This document shows, one piece after another, positions 35,245-46,449 of a stretch of DNA of 64,000 nt. A program made the position numbers and the translations under genes. The stretch comes from Euphorbia lathyris (Eukaryota > Streptophyta > Magnoliopsida > Malpighiales > Euphorbiaceae), in NCBI RefSeq assembly GCF_963576675.1, contig NC_088910.1:105800807-105864806 (forward strand), in the 5' to 3' direction. Below the pieces are notes generated by a model, which worked only from the letters and a program-made list of their open reading frames with translations, had not been told where the DNA came from and did not search any database. Numbering within the stretch: position 1 is the first letter of the stretch; each line of letters starts with the position of its first letter.

Positions 35245-35720
35245 TGATAACATCGGGATATTATCGCAAGGACCAAAAGAGATAATCGCCTCAAGTATGC
35301 CACGTGGCATAGGAAGCCGCCCGGTGGATCCCCCTGGGTTAGCTCTAAGAGATCCGCTGGCGGATCTCTATAGCGAATCTCTCCATTTACCTAAGTAACG
35401 GCTAACCGTCAACTCGGCCATAATGATCATTAAATGAATCATTAATAGTCTTAACCCGCCAGGTTAAGAGTAACTTGTAACCGCCATTAAATGAGCATTA
35501 ATGGAGACTCTCTAGTTACCTAGAAGTTACAAATCCATCAAACTATAAATAGCCTACGTCTAGGCTATCGAGGTATATATATTCTTACTCTTCGCTAAGC
35601 TTTGTCCATACAGTTTATTCTCCATATTTGTTACTGACTTTAGCATCGGAGTGTCCCCGGCCGATCCCAACGGCGCCTCACAGGGACATGATCCGATCAG
35701 AAATTTCTCCAGTGTTATCA
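35245..35720 (+). repeat. 5' LTR of gypsy element
   Basis: 476 bp, TGATAACATCGG to AGTGTTATCA. TATA box TATAAATA is at 35544-35551. Followed by ATT and then TGGTGCGGTGAACG (35724 on), the probable primer site; the tRNA species is not assigned. Confidence 0.93.
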
Positions 35721-35859
35721 ATTGGTGCGGTGAACGTGGAATCCTTGGTCAAATAAAGGATTTTTTGTTCACACTGAAACATCATAACGAAGGAAAGATG
35801 AAATTCCTCCTCTGAATCACTGATAATTACACCGCCAAGTGCTGGTCACACAGATACGA

Positions 35860-36305
35860 CCACTCCTGAGAATTGTTATAAATGTCACAAGGAAAATGGC
35901 TATGCGGATGCTCGCTGGAAGTTGACTCGAAAAACCAAACGACTTGGTGGACAAGGTAAATTGGATCGATTTATCCAAATAGAAGGAAGAGAAGATGATA
36001 GACTCAAGGAGGACTCGATGAAAAGGAAGAGAAAAAACATAATTAACGTCATAGCTGGCGGACCTGGTTATCAGCCAACGGCAAAGAAGGCAAGGATGAC
36101 CACCCTTGAGAGAATGTCATTAAACCGCCCTTTTTCAGATACAGGTCAGAAGATTGCACCCCATGCGGACGCACTGGTTGTCACCATGAGGGTTGAAGGT
36201 TAGGAAATAAGGCGAGTAATGATTGATATGGGAAGTTCATGTAACATCATTACGTGAGGAGCATTCGCTAAACTCAAAATTGATCCTGTCCGGGTAGAAC
36301 CAACT
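35860..36305 (+). pseudogene. Gypsy gag remnant and protease
   Basis: The frame is shared with the downstream pol. It begins in the gag C-terminus (NCYKCHKENGYADARW ... GKLDRFIQ, a degenerate zinc-knuckle region with the GHLDRF-like end typical of Tat gag). TAG at 36201-36203 and TGA at 36255-36257 interrupt the frame. Between them lies the protease active site, which reads IDMGSS where DTGSS is expected (T to M). The protease is therefore probably inactive. The N-terminal two thirds or more of gag is missing. Confidence 0.75.
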
Positions 36306-39300
36306 GTGGTCGATATTTTAGGAGTAACTGGTCATACCATTCAGACGAAAGGTCAGGTTACTTTGGACTGCGAGCTTACTGGGGATGATCAAGTTTGGAG
36401 AGAAGATTTGGAGTTTTCAATCTTAGATGGACAATTAGCTTACAATGTTATCCTTGGACGACCTTTTATCTCCGAAGTTGCAGCTCTTATCTCCATTCGC
36501 CATTTAACACTCTACATTCCCACGGTCAAGGGATGCATGATGGTCAAAGGTTGTCAAAAAGTGGCCCAAGAGACATATTCTGCATCCTTAATGATTCGCC
36601 CTCAATCTAAGGAGGAGGATGAGGAGGAACGCGTCACAATGGCTTTGGGGGAAACCGAAATGTACCCTGTGGTGGATGGGAAGCAGGTGCGGATAGCTAA
36701 AAGTCTACAAGGTGAGATCAGAGACGCAATCACCAAAGTACTTGGCGAAACTGAAGATGTTTTCGCGTGGAAGGATGAAGTACTCCCCGGGATTAGCCCA
36801 GATGTGATCACCCATAAACTCAACATTGACAAAAACGCGGTTCCTGTGGCTCAGAAGAGGAGAAACCATGGTCCGGAAAGGCAAAAAGTGATTGAGGATG
36901 AAATCGCCAAGCTCCAAAAGGCGGATGCCATCGAGGAGGTGCTGTATACCCAGTGGTTGGCGAACGTCGTACTAGTCAAGAAAGCTGGCGGGTCTTATCG
37001 TATGTGCATCGATTTCACAGATCTTAATAAAGCTTGCCCCAAAGATAATTATCCTCTACCGTGCATAGACATGCTTGTAGATGGAACTGCCGGTCACGCA
37101 ATGTATTCCTTTACTGATGTAAAGTCTAGTTATCATCAAATCCCTATGGAGCCCTCGGATAGAATCAAGACCTCGTTCGTAACACATCAGGCCACTTATT
37201 GTTTCAAAGTTATGCCCTTCGGGCTCAAGAATGCGGGAGCTACCTATCAGAGGATGATGAACAAGATATTCGCGGACAATAAAAGTGGTAATTATTCCGT
37301 CTACGTAGATGACATGATCATTAAAAGCACGACGGCAGAAAGGCATGCAGAAGATATAAAGGAAGTACTGGGCGTACTGCGACACCACAACATCAAGTTA
37401 AATCCCGAGAAATGCACTTTTGGAGCTACATATGGAAAATTTTTAGGATTCATGATTAGTGAAAAAGGAGTTAGCCTAAACCCTGACAAAGTCAAAGCAG
37501 TTCTTGAGATGCAAGCGCCCCGGAACATCAAGGAGGTACAACGTCTTAACGGGCGTATCATAGCCTTGGGCAGGTTTATTTCTTGCTCAGCCCGTAGATG
37601 TCAGCCTTTTTTCGAAGTTATCAAACAGCAAAAAGCATTCGAGTGGAATGAAGATTGTCAGAATGCCTTTGAAGGAATCAAGCGGTTCCTCACAGAACCA
37701 CCTATGATGAGTCGACCTTTGAAGGGAGAAGATTTATACATGTATGTATCGGTCACGGATAAAGCCGTATGCACGGTCATGATACGGGAGGAGGATGGCC
37801 AACAGTTCCCAATTTATTACGTGAGCAAGGTTTTGAAAGATGCTGAAACCAGATATTCAAGACTAGATAAAATGGCACTGGCTGTTGTAACCACGACAAT
37901 ACGCCTTAGGCCATATTTTCAGGCGCATACAGTAATAGTTCGTACCAATATACCAATGAGAAAAGTATTGCAGAAGCCGGACACTTCGGGAAGGTTGATG
38001 GAATGGGCGATCCGCCTAGGCGAATTTGATGTAAGATATGAAAGCAGGTCATCATTGAAAAGTCAAGTCCTGGCGGACTTCGTGAATGAATTCACTGATG
38101 AGGGGATATCTCATCCAAAACCTCCGTTAGAAGAATGGTCGATGTATACCGACGGGGCTTCATCGGCAGAGGGAGCAGGGGTGGGAGTTGTGATCAAGGG
38201 TCCCCATTACATAAAATTGCGGTACGCAGCAAAATTAAATTTCCATGCCACTAATAATGCTGCTGAGTACGAGGCCCTGATATTGGGTCTACGTATACTT
38301 CAAGAGATCACCCCGGAGCGGATCGTGATCTACAGCGATTCAAAACTAATGGTCAACCAAGTCATCAAGAATTACGAGGTAAAAGACGAGATCCTGGCCA
38401 AATATGTAGCAGAAGTCAAAAAATTGCTAGATAACCTTGAAGCTAAAGAAGCCAGATGGGAATTGGTTCACATACCAAGAGAATCCAACACAGAGGCGGA
38501 TCAATTGGCCAAAATGGCTTCTTGTGAGGCAAACTGGGAGGATCCGGACTGTCCCTTCGAGGTAAAAATGGCCCCGGCATTTGTATCTGCAGAAGTAACC
38601 CTACTCACAACAGTGGAAGATGATTGGAGGACGGTTATCCGCCAATACTTGCTAAATGGAACATTACCTGAAGATAAAGAAGAGTCGCGAAGGATAATCA
38701 GAAGGGCAGCTTATTTCTCCTTGATCAATGATGGTCTTTATAGAAAATCCTTTAGCCATCCTTGGCTGAAGTGCATTCTACCTGAGGAGGGACAGCAAAT
38801 CCTTAAGGAGCTACATGAGGGATCTTGTGGATCACACGAGGCATCCGCCACGATTTTGAAAAAATCCAGGTTAGCAGGTTTCTACTGGCCCACGGCCGAG
38901 TTAGACGCCCAGAGTTTGGTAGAATCTTGTCACAGTTGCCAGATTCATGCAAATGAGTCACACACCACCAAGCACATCCAAAAACCAATCATAGAAGGCC
39001 GTCCGTTTGCCCTCTGGGGAATAGACATTGTTGGCCCATTTCCTCCAACTCGCCGGCAAAAGAGGTATGTAATAGTGGCGGTGGACCATTTCACCAAATG
39101 GGTGGAAGCCGAGGCTGTTTCCTCCATTACAGCGGAGCGGATAGTGGAGTTTGTTAGGGACAACATCGTGGGAAGATACGACATTCCACATACTATTATC
39201 ACCGACAACGGGACACAATTTAACTGTGGCAAATTCAAGGCTTTTTGTGAGGGATTGGGCATTCTGAACAGATTCGCTTCCGTTTATTATCCTCAGTCCA

Positions 39301-39866
39301 ATGGAATGACCGAAGTAACCAACCGAACGATTGTAAAAGGAATAAAAAAGAGACTAGGAGAACACGACAAAAAATGGGCGGATCAGCTTACGAGTGTCTT
39401 GTGGGCTTATCGTACAACTCCTAGAACTGCTACAGGAGAAACGCCATTCGCCCTTTCTCATGGAGTGGAGGCCGTAATCCCAGTTGAAATACAAGTCCCC
39501 AGTGATCGAGTGGCCTTTTATTGCGAAGAGGACAATGATAAACGGTTAAGGGACCGCCTAGATCGGGTTGAAGACCGTAGAAACCAATCCTATGTGCGCA
39601 TGGCAGCGTATAAGCAGCGGATTGCCTCTTATCATGACAAAAATGTCAAGCTTGTGGATTTGAAGATGGGGGATCTGGTGCTTCGTAAAGCTGATAAAAT
39701 CCAATATCGAGAAGGCAAAGGCAAGTTAGGGATCAATTGGGTAGGTCCATACCAGATAGTGGAGAAGGTTGGACCAGCCACATTCAAAATACAAGATACG
39801 GAGGGCAATACGCTACCACGCACATGGAATCTCCAAAATCTCCGCAAATACTTCATCAGAAAATGA
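36306..39866 (+). CDS. Gypsy pol: RT, two RNase H domains, integrase (open frame)
   Basis: 1186 codons with no stop. Residues 1-100 are the protease tail (ILDGQLAYNVILGRPF). RT: MCIDFTDLNKACPKDNYPL, FTDVKSSYHQIPM, PFGLKNAGATYQRMM, catalytic YVDD at residues 333-336. First RNase H: PIYYVSKVLKDAETRYS ... VLADFV. Second RNase H: MYTDGASSAEGAGVGVV, NNAAEYEALILGLR, IYSDSKLMVNQV, ESNTEADQLAKMA. Integrase: zinc region with CHSCQIH, core D907 (WGIDIVGPF), D967 (ITDNGTQF), E1003 (GMTEVTNRT), a D-59-D-35-E spacing. The C-terminus ends RTWNLQNLRKYF. All catalytic residues seen are intact. The start is the first Met in frame, downstream of two stops; the native polyprotein starts earlier. Confidence 0.93.
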   Translation: MVDILGVTGHTIQTKGQVTLDCELTGDDQVWREDLEFSILDGQLAYNVILGRPFISEVAALISIRHLTLYIPTVKGCMMVKGCQKVAQETYSASLMIRPQSKEEDEEERVTMALGETEMYPVVDGKQVRIAKSLQGEIRDAITKVLGETEDVFAWKDEVLPGISPDVITHKLNIDKNAVPVAQKRRNHGPERQKVIEDEIAKLQKADAIEEVLYTQWLANVVLVKKAGGSYRMCIDFTDLNKACPKDNYPLPCIDMLVDGTAGHAMYSFTDVKSSYHQIPMEPSDRIKTSFVTHQATYCFKVMPFGLKNAGATYQRMMNKIFADNKSGNYSVYVDDMIIKSTTAERHAEDIKEVLGVLRHHNIKLNPEKCTFGATYGKFLGFMISEKGVSLNPDKVKAVLEMQAPRNIKEVQRLNGRIIALGRFISCSARRCQPFFEVIKQQKAFEWNEDCQNAFEGIKRFLTEPPMMSRPLKGEDLYMYVSVTDKAVCTVMIREEDGQQFPIYYVSKVLKDAETRYSRLDKMALAVVTTTIRLRPYFQAHTVIVRTNIPMRKVLQKPDTSGRLMEWAIRLGEFDVRYESRSSLKSQVLADFVNEFTDEGISHPKPPLEEWSMYTDGASSAEGAGVGVVIKGPHYIKLRYAAKLNFHATNNAAEYEALILGLRILQEITPERIVIYSDSKLMVNQVIKNYEVKDEILAKYVAEVKKLLDNLEAKEARWELVHIPRESNTEADQLAKMASCEANWEDPDCPFEVKMAPAFVSAEVTLLTTVEDDWRTVIRQYLLNGTLPEDKEESRRIIRRAAYFSLINDGLYRKSFSHPWLKCILPEEGQQILKELHEGSCGSHEASATILKKSRLAGFYWPTAELDAQSLVESCHSCQIHANESHTTKHIQKPIIEGRPFALWGIDIVGPFPPTRRQKRYVIVAVDHFTKWVEAEAVSSITAERIVEFVRDNIVGRYDIPHTIITDNGTQFNCGKFKAFCEGLGILNRFASVYYPQSNGMTEVTNRTIVKGIKKRLGEHDKKWADQLTSVLWAYRTTPRTATGETPFALSHGVEAVIPVEIQVPSDRVAFYCEEDNDKRLRDRLDRVEDRRNQSYVRMAAYKQRIASYHDKNVKLVDLKMGDLVLRKADKIQYREGKGKLGINWVGPYQIVEKVGPATFKIQDTEGNTLPRTWNLQNLRKYFIRK

Positions 39867-40616
39867 AGCACGCTCACGGTCTTGAGTACTCTTTTTTCCT
39901 TTAGCAAGCTTTTTTTTCCCATGTGGGTTTTCTTGTTAAACGGTTATCAAATGAAGCTCCTTTATAAAAGACCTATTCGCTGTAATAAGGTGTCTTTTCC
40001 ATTAATAAACATGGTTGATCAACTTTATATCCTTTACTGTTGCAATTTCAGTATGTTACAAAGAGAACATCCCGAGTTCTCTACATTCACAATAGATCCG
40101 CCACTAGGCGGATCATGGTCACCGGTAGAGTTAAAACGATCCTTGGACGCAAGGTCTCTACACTCTCATATCCTTCCCAGAGAAGGATTTATAAGTCCTG
40201 CGGGCGGATTATTTCACCTCAAAGATAGGTAACAAATTGAACCCCTGGGCAGCTTTACTTCCTCCAAGAAGGAATAGAACAGCTTCAAAACCTTCACAAA
40301 GGTTCATATAATGGAGTATGGCTGGCCACCTACTCCAATCTTTAAGTAAAAACGGAAAAATAGGGTTATCCCCTTTCTTCTTCGCCCTCACTACTTGAGG
40401 ATCCTCCTCCGCATTCATAGATTCGCCACCAGTAAAGATACCACCTAAGGGACAAAATCTAACGAACAGACGAAATCAAATCATCCGTCACAACTATGAT
40501 GTCACTATACGTGTCGGCCATAAAAGAGTATCGAACAAAATGCTCACCGAAGCATAGAACGGCGCGCAGAAGTCCAAAAGCCCTGAAGGACTTTAAAAGC
40601 CTTTTGAGGGGGCTTC
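39867..40616 (+). other. 3' noncoding region and polypurine tract of gypsy element
   Basis: About 750 bases without a convincing gene; short open frames are accidental. It ends in TTTTGAGGGGGCTTC directly before the LTR, the polypurine tract. Confidence 0.7.
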
Positions 40617-41092
40617 TGATAACATCGGGATATTATCACAAGGACCAAAAGAGATAATCGCCTCAAGTATGCCACGTGGCATAGGAAGCTGCCCGGTGGA
40701 TCCCCCTGGGTTAGCTCTAAGAGATCCGCTGGCGGATCTCTATGGAGAATCTCTCCATTTACCTAAGTAACGGCTAACCGTCAACTCAGCCATAATGATC
40801 ATTAAATGAATCATTAATAGTCTTAACCCGCCAGGTTAAGAGTAACTTGTAACCGCCATTAAATGAGCATTAATGGAGACTCTCTAGTTACCTAGAAGTT
40901 ACAAATCCATCAAACTATAAATAGCCTACGTCTAGGCTATCGAGGTATATATATTCTTACTCTTCGCTAAGCTTTGTCCATACAGTTTATTCTCCATATT
41001 TGTTACTGACTTTAGCATCGGAGTGTCCCCGGCCGATCCCAACGGCGCCTCACAGGGACATGATCCGATCAGAAATTTCTCCAGTGTTATCA
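40617..41092 (+). repeat. 3' LTR of gypsy element
   Basis: 476 bp, nearly identical to 35245-35720 (a few differences, for example GCC/GCT in the AGGAAGC region and AGCGAATC/GGAGAATC). Followed by TSD ATAAT. Confidence 0.93.
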
Positions 41093-41282
41093 ATAATTTT
41101 TTTTTAATTTTAACTGCGCTCTATTAATGCGTGCTAATATTTACGACACATAATTTTTATTTTGTCATTATTTCGCTACAGAATATATTCATTGGGTCTT
41201 GAATATGGTGACGCTTAAATTTGAAAGCATCTCCAAACTTACTATAACGATCCGATTCGGAGTGGGTGACATCAGGATAGAA

Positions 41283-43120
41283 TGCCTGAGTAAAGAGCGA
41301 CCCTAAAGGATGACGATGGGGCAAAAATGAACTAAATCCCACATCGAAAATGGAGAGGGAGCGATTGAGGCTTATTAGCAAGGTGAGAATCCAATACACG
41401 CAGACACATTTTAAAGTTGTGAGGCACAAGTTGTTGGATTTGAGCTAGAGAGAGAATATCTACATGGTATTTGGTTAGTATGTTACAATTGGTATTAGAG
41501 CCGACTCTCCATGTACGATGTGTGGTTTAGGGGCAAACTAAGTGGAAGATGATGGGCCTATAATGACCTGGTCTAGAGTGGATGGTACGGCCTGAGCAAG
41601 GAGCGACCCTTAGGGATGGCGACGGGTGTTGAAACTCCTTTCTACATGATTTTGATTTGACAAAATTATTTAAGTGATGATAAAAATATTCTAACACATT
41701 AAATTTAAATGCTTTGATTTATTACACTAATGTGTTTGTTCAATGTTGAGTTTAATTGTTTATAAGACATTGAGATTAAAAAGCCCAAAGGCCCATAAAG
41801 TGGAAGTCAAGCCCAAATCAACACATCAAGACCACTCGGCTCAAGAGCTCAAAACGAAGCCGTATCAAGTAAAACGACGACTCAGTAAGAGAAGGATCGA
41901 GAAGCCTTCAAGGAAAAAGCTTCAAATGGAAGCTGCTGAGTTGGACGACAATGCAGTCTGGACAGCGACAAACAATGTTCAACTTCTAGACAAAGGATTA
42001 CTACTTTGGGAAAAGTTCAGAAGGCGCAGGAAGCTGTCTCGTGGACTTTTCCTTAAATATCGAAACATTTTGACGAAGACTGACGAAGACAGAAGATGCG
42101 TGAATCCTATTGGCCAACGACGCTGAGCACGCCCAGAGTGATAACGACAGGAAGCCGTTTCCCTCCAACGGTTATTTCGAAATTCGAAATGACCAGGTGC
42201 CTCAAGTGTCACTATATAAAGGCCATCCATTTGCTTCAATCGATGCAGATCTTCAACTAGTCGAAACGCTGACCAAATTTATACTTGAAGTTTCTGTGAG
42301 AAAAGCAAAGCAAATACCTTACACCAATTCTTAATCTTTGTGTAAAAGTCTAGAGTGATTTTCAATCATCTAAAGTGTCTTAGCAATCGTTGTTTAGGAC
42401 AAACACTTTATCATTTCTAGAAGAATAGAAAAGAGAGGCTGAGTACTCGGTTATAGTACTCAGTGTAGATATAGGAGTGAGTAGAGGTATAGAGGAAGGT
42501 ACTCTTGTTATACTCAGCTTCTATCTGTAAAAGGTTTCGTGCTCTACCTTTAAAGAGCTCAGTAGAGAATTCAAAAAGCTCGGAACGAGTTCCGGAGACT
42601 GGACGTAGGCGGAGAGGCCGAACCAGGATAAGTCTGCTGAGTAACATCTTTCTAACCCTTAAACTCCTTTAATATATATTGCTTGCTATAAAACTGAATA
42701 AGTAAAGAACTCACGCTGAGTTAAGTTTACTAAGAAGCTGAGTTCAGGAATAGACTCTAAGTGCTATTTCCTGACTCAAGTAAAGAAGCAGACTTAGTCA
42801 CAAGTTGACTAAGCTTGTGTCTTGAATCTACTTAGTGACGCTGTGTAAACCTTTTCATAAGAAAAGAAGTCAGCCTCAACGGATAAATTTTTAAATAGTT
42901 CCTATCCCCCCCTTTGGAACTAACTTGGCATGTTAGGGCATTAATAAACTGAATCCCAAATAGGAAATGGGCAGGGAGTGATTGGGGTTTATTAGTAAGG
43001 TGAGAATCTAATACATACAAACGTGTTTTAAAGCCGTGAGTCCTAAAGTTTTGGATTTGGACCAAAACGGACAAAATCTACTTGGTATTGAACCAATATG
43101 TTATAATTAGAGCATATAAT
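41283..43120. repeat. Tandem repeat with snRNA-promoter-like motif, split by a solo LTR
   Basis: A unit of about 305 bp starts near GAGTAAAGAGCGACCC (41288) and again near GAGCAAGGAGCGACCC (41594). The second unit continues after the solo LTR at about 42936 (TGAATCCCAAATAGGAAATGG ... AATCTACTTGGTATT). Unit 1 holds TCCCACATCG at 41337-41346, identical to the core of the plant snRNA upstream sequence element. CTTATTAGC follows about 25 bp later, where a TATA element would be expected. Similar repeats (ending GGTATTAGAGCC) occur in many plants; no snRNA sequence follows here. Confidence 0.6.
41627..42935 (+). repeat. Solo LTR of the element-A family
   Basis: It starts TGTTGAAACTCC and matches the LTR of element A along its length, including the region before TTGCTTGC, the CTGAGTTCAGGAATAGACTC stretch and the C-run near CCTTTGGAACTAACTTG. 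The last roughly 20 bases diverge, so the right edge and the TSD are unclear. No internal element sequence remains, as expected after LTR-LTR recombination. TATA box at about 42211 (CTATATAAAGG). Confidence 0.8.
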
Positions 43121-43353
43121 TATTAAAACGTCTACCTATGATGTACTAAGAAGCCACTTTGTTTTGAATGTAACAATATTTTTAATTTAAAAAAAACGTC
43201 TCTAAATCGTGACACATAAATATTATTACATCCTTAATATAACGACATTTTTAACTAAAAAAACGTCTCCAAATTACGATATATAAATATTATTACGTTC
43301 TCAATATAACTATGTGTTATTTCAAGGGTTTCTAACCTTTATTTAACCCCCAC

Positions 43354-43740
43354 CTCCATTTAAACTCTTTCCCAAGCAAGGTTAGTTTAATAACATACCT
43401 TTAATTAACATTTTCTAACCACAAAACATGCAGATCCTTAGGCACTGTTACAGGTTCACACTTCATATTAGTTTGAAAGATTAATTTACTACGGTTTAAA
43501 CAAGTTGAGAGAGGTTATCGAAACATAAAAGTTATCCAACTCCATTTAAACTCTTTCCCAAGCAAGGTTAGTTAAATAACATTCCTTTAATTAATCTTTT
43601 CTAACCACAAAACATGCAGACCCTTAAGCAATGTCAGAGGTTCAGATTTCATATTAGATTGAAAGATTAATTTTTTTTTTACAAGATTGAAAGATTAATT
43701 TACTACAGTTAAGTTGAGAGAGGTTATCGAAACATAAAGT
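43354..43740. repeat. 186-bp tandem repeat upstream of the cyclin-T gene
   Basis: CTCCATTTAAACTCTTTCCCAAGC occurs at 43354 and 43540 with matching sequence after it, including ACAAAACATGCAGA and the GATTGAAAGATTAATT region. A third partial copy of the end part lies at about 46455-46545. The second copy has a small internal repeat of AAGATTGAAAGATTAATTT. Confidence 0.7.
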
Positions 43741-43782
43741 TAACGGAACTGGAAAAACTCTGAACTACGGCTGATGTATTAA

Positions 43783-44955
43783 GGGCCCGTTTGGTTCAGC
43801 TGTTAGCTAATAGCTGTTGCGGTTGTTGTTAGCTGTTTGCGGTTGCAGTAAGCTGTTAGCTGTTTGTAGGTGTAGTAAGCTGTTAGCTGTTTAATTACTA
43901 GTGTTTGGTAAAATTATATTGAATTGTTGCTGTTCGGATTTAAAATGTCTAAAATGGACATGTTTTAAATTAATCAACGATGAAATTCTAAAAGGAAAAA
44001 TATGAAAAAAAATGTCCATAATGTTTACAACTAGGAATAATTTTACTCTTAACGTCTAAAATTGCGCAATTTTACCCATAACGCTGGCAGCTAAGAGTAA
44101 TTTTACCCCTAAAATTTGCAAGTTTAGTCGATTTCCGATATTATTAGAAAACATAGATATTTTATTTTTATTCTACACAAATTGCACACATCAGTAGTTT
44201 TAAAAAAAGAGATTTTTTATTTTTTTTGTGATTTAATAATAAAATTGAAAATTAATATCTATAAATTCGGTGAAATATTTAAATTTTTTTAAATCCAACT
44301 CGTACAAAAGCCAATATATTTTTTTATTTTCTTAAAAAAATTCATGTCTAATCATATGTTTGTGATTTGTTACTAACGATGATAAAATGGTACACATGTG
44401 AAGTGTAGAAGAAAATATTCATGATCAAGAAGGCAGTTTGATAAATTATTTCTCAAATTGACACAACTTGTCAATGTTAGGGATACAATTGATTATGGCT
44501 GCCAACATTAGGAGTATAATTGCACCATTTTAGATGTTAAAGGTAAAATTGTTCCTATCTATAAATGTTAAGGGTATTTTTGCACCTTATTCTATTATAA
44601 AATAAAAAATGTGTTACACAAATTAATAAAAATAATCTATATAAAAAATAAAAAATTTATTCACGCAACAAAACCTTGTTCTTCTAATAATTATATTATA
44701 AAAATATAAATAATGTCTAAGAATAAATATATTTTGTGGAATTAACAAGGATAATTTTGTAAATAACAAATAACTACAAACAGCTGTTTGTGAAAAGCTC
44801 CAAATATGAGCTTTTCGTGAAACGCTCCAAAACGCTGCAGTTTTTAGAGAAAATGCTAAACGCTGTGGTTATATAAACCTAACCAAACGCTATATTTTCT
44901 GCGGTTTAGAGTGAAACGCTAAACACTCATCCGAAAAGCTAAAACAAACACCCTC
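43783..44955. mobile_element. hAT-type non-autonomous element
   Basis: 1173 bp with ends GGGCCCGTTTGGTT and (reverse) GAGGGTGTTTGTTTT. The paralogous stretch at 46581-46600 (GATGTATTAAGGCCATGAAC) is the empty site. The flanks are TGTATTAA (43775-43782) and TAAGTTAA (44956-44963), a degenerate 8-bp duplication fitting hAT. The interior is AT-rich with repeated AGCTGTTAGCTGTT and AAAGCTCCAAA motifs. No transposase is encoded. Confidence 0.7.
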
Positions 44956-45099
44956 TAAGTTAAGGCCATGAACTTGCAAACTTTGAAGGGATAGAGCCTA
45001 CGGGGAAGGGAATCCCCGTTTTTTTTTACCGTATCGACGTATGATATGACAAAATTACCCTCAGATATATAGTTTTATAATTTGCCCTAATCCTTGTTC

Positions 45100-45268
45100 G
45101 GACACAACATATCGTATCCTCTCTCAAATCCCTAGCCCTCTCCATCCAACGCCCCCGTCCTACCGCCGTCAACCATCACCGGTTCAGCCATATATTACCA
45201 CCGCCACCATCTCGTCGGAGGAGACCCTCCGCCCTTGGTTGTCACTTTCTTCGATCTCATCGTGAAAG
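45100..45268 (+). other. Candidate noncoding first exon, copy 1
   Basis: A pyrimidine-rich 5'-UTR-like stretch (CTCTCTCAAATCCCTAGCC ... TCTCGTCGGAGGAGACCC) ends at a good donor AAAG|GTATGC (GT at 45269). It is followed by a T-rich intron start. The start site is not determined. It most likely belongs to the cyclin-T gene downstream. Confidence 0.45.
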
Positions 45269-45782
45269 GTATGCATTGATCTTCTTTTTTCACTTTTTCC
45301 TCTTACCCTTTTATTTTGTGGTTTTGTTAGGTCGGTAAGCTTTGATCTATTTCTTGCACTATTTCATGTGTGTTTCCCTTCATCTAGTAGTTGAGATTAA
45401 GCCTCAACTTCGCTGTATAAGATTAGCTTCTTGGTTTTGTCTCGAGATGCCCAAACTTATAACAGCCATTTTTAATATGATTGACATTTCTTTTTGCGGT
45501 TCGATCCTGGTGAAAACCTTGATTTTGAAGCGTTTTCATGTTTTATGAATGTTTCGATTTCCAAAACTTTCAGAAATCGTACAAAATATTTGCGCCACGT
45601 TTGTTATATAAAAACATTGAAATCTCGTTTCTTAGAATTTGGAAATTTGTTTTATAGGATGTAATATGTTTTCAGAAGCATATTAATGCTGATCACATGT
45701 TTGGTTTTACAAAGAGGGTGTAATATTTTCTACATCAATTTTTCAAGAAGAAAAGTGTCCATTTACCCTCTCTTATCCAATT

Positions 45783-46449
45783 TGTATGAACTGGGGGGAA
45801 CTTCCCGTGTCAATCAGTATTCATTTGACAGTGTAGCCCTCAATTTCTGCTTCTATGGCTAAAGCATCTCCGTGCAAGACCAATATGAGATTGAAAAATA
45901 AAAAGGAATGGGTTATGGGATCATACCTGAGGCATTAGAGACCCAATTTTTAGAGTATTGAGCTTTAAGAACTGAAAATTTAAAGCATGGTCCTCCATCA
46001 ATGACAAATTATCCCGTTTGACTTATTATTCTCCGTCTCTTCACGATGTCTTCACCATCCTTCTTGATGAACTTGCCAAGCTGGATAATAAAAATTCATC
46101 TCCCCCCTTTCTTCTTGTCCAAGTATCAAGTCTCTTTTTAGTCAATGCACTTTTCGATCTACACGAGCACATTATCTCTAGAAGCATCGAAAGTTACGAA
46201 GCTTGTGTGAAGGTCCTTCTCTTTATTGGCTCGTTTAGGTTTTTTTGTCCAACCCACCGACTTATCAGTCTCAACCTTCAGATCGTTACAGTCAGTGTTT
46301 ATTCCCTTTACGTCATCCAGCTCAGTGAATTGATTTTCCTCCTCCATTAACTGGTTGAAGTCCTTAGGATTTATTAGGACTATGCTTTCCTTAAGGGATT
46401 TGGATATGATATTGGAGATCATGGATTCTATTGTTATCTCCTTCCTTCT
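45783..46449 (-). other. Unique spacer between duplicated blocks, with an antisense coding-like stretch
   Basis: The minus strand 46422-46159 reads SKSLKESIVLINPKDFNQLMEEENQFTELD and more, 87 codons with charged, coding-like composition. The family is not recognised. It may be a fragment of a transposon or another gene; it has no support beyond composition. Confidence 0.25.

Larger units (their letters stand above)
35245..41092 (+). mobile_element. Ty3/gypsy (Tat-type) retrotransposon, gag-deleted
   Basis: LTRs 35245-35720 and 40617-41092, both 476 bp with perfect TGATAACA/TGTTATCA ends. TSD ATAAT is at 35240-35244 and 41093-41097. By eye the LTRs differ at only a handful of positions, so insertion was recent. 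Pol order is protease, RT, RNase H, second RNase H, integrase. The second, active-looking RNase H is the mark of the Tat lineage (Ogre/Retand relatives). Only about 0.5 kb lies between LTR and protease, so most of gag is gone. The element is non-autonomous for particle formation. Confidence 0.93.
34993..43330. mobile_element. Possible CACTA-type element hosting later insertions (tentative)
   Basis: CACTATGAAAAAAAT at 34993, followed by TTTAACGTCGCTTTTTGGTGTC and further ACGTC/ACACATAAATAT motifs, resembles the left end of plant CACTA elements. Similar ACGTCTC and ACACATAAATATTATTAC motifs recur at 43190-43300. A clear mirror-image right end was not found (the best is AACTATGTG near 43312), so the limits are uncertain. 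Confidence 0.3.

Noticed and set aside
37056..39262. Several minus-strand open frames of 86-110 codons within the gypsy element
   Set aside because: They lie opposite the intact pol frame and show no independent similarity.
41337..41500. A functional snRNA gene after the USE-like motif
   Set aside because: The TATA position is degenerate (CTTATTAGC) and the following sequence does not resemble any U-snRNA.
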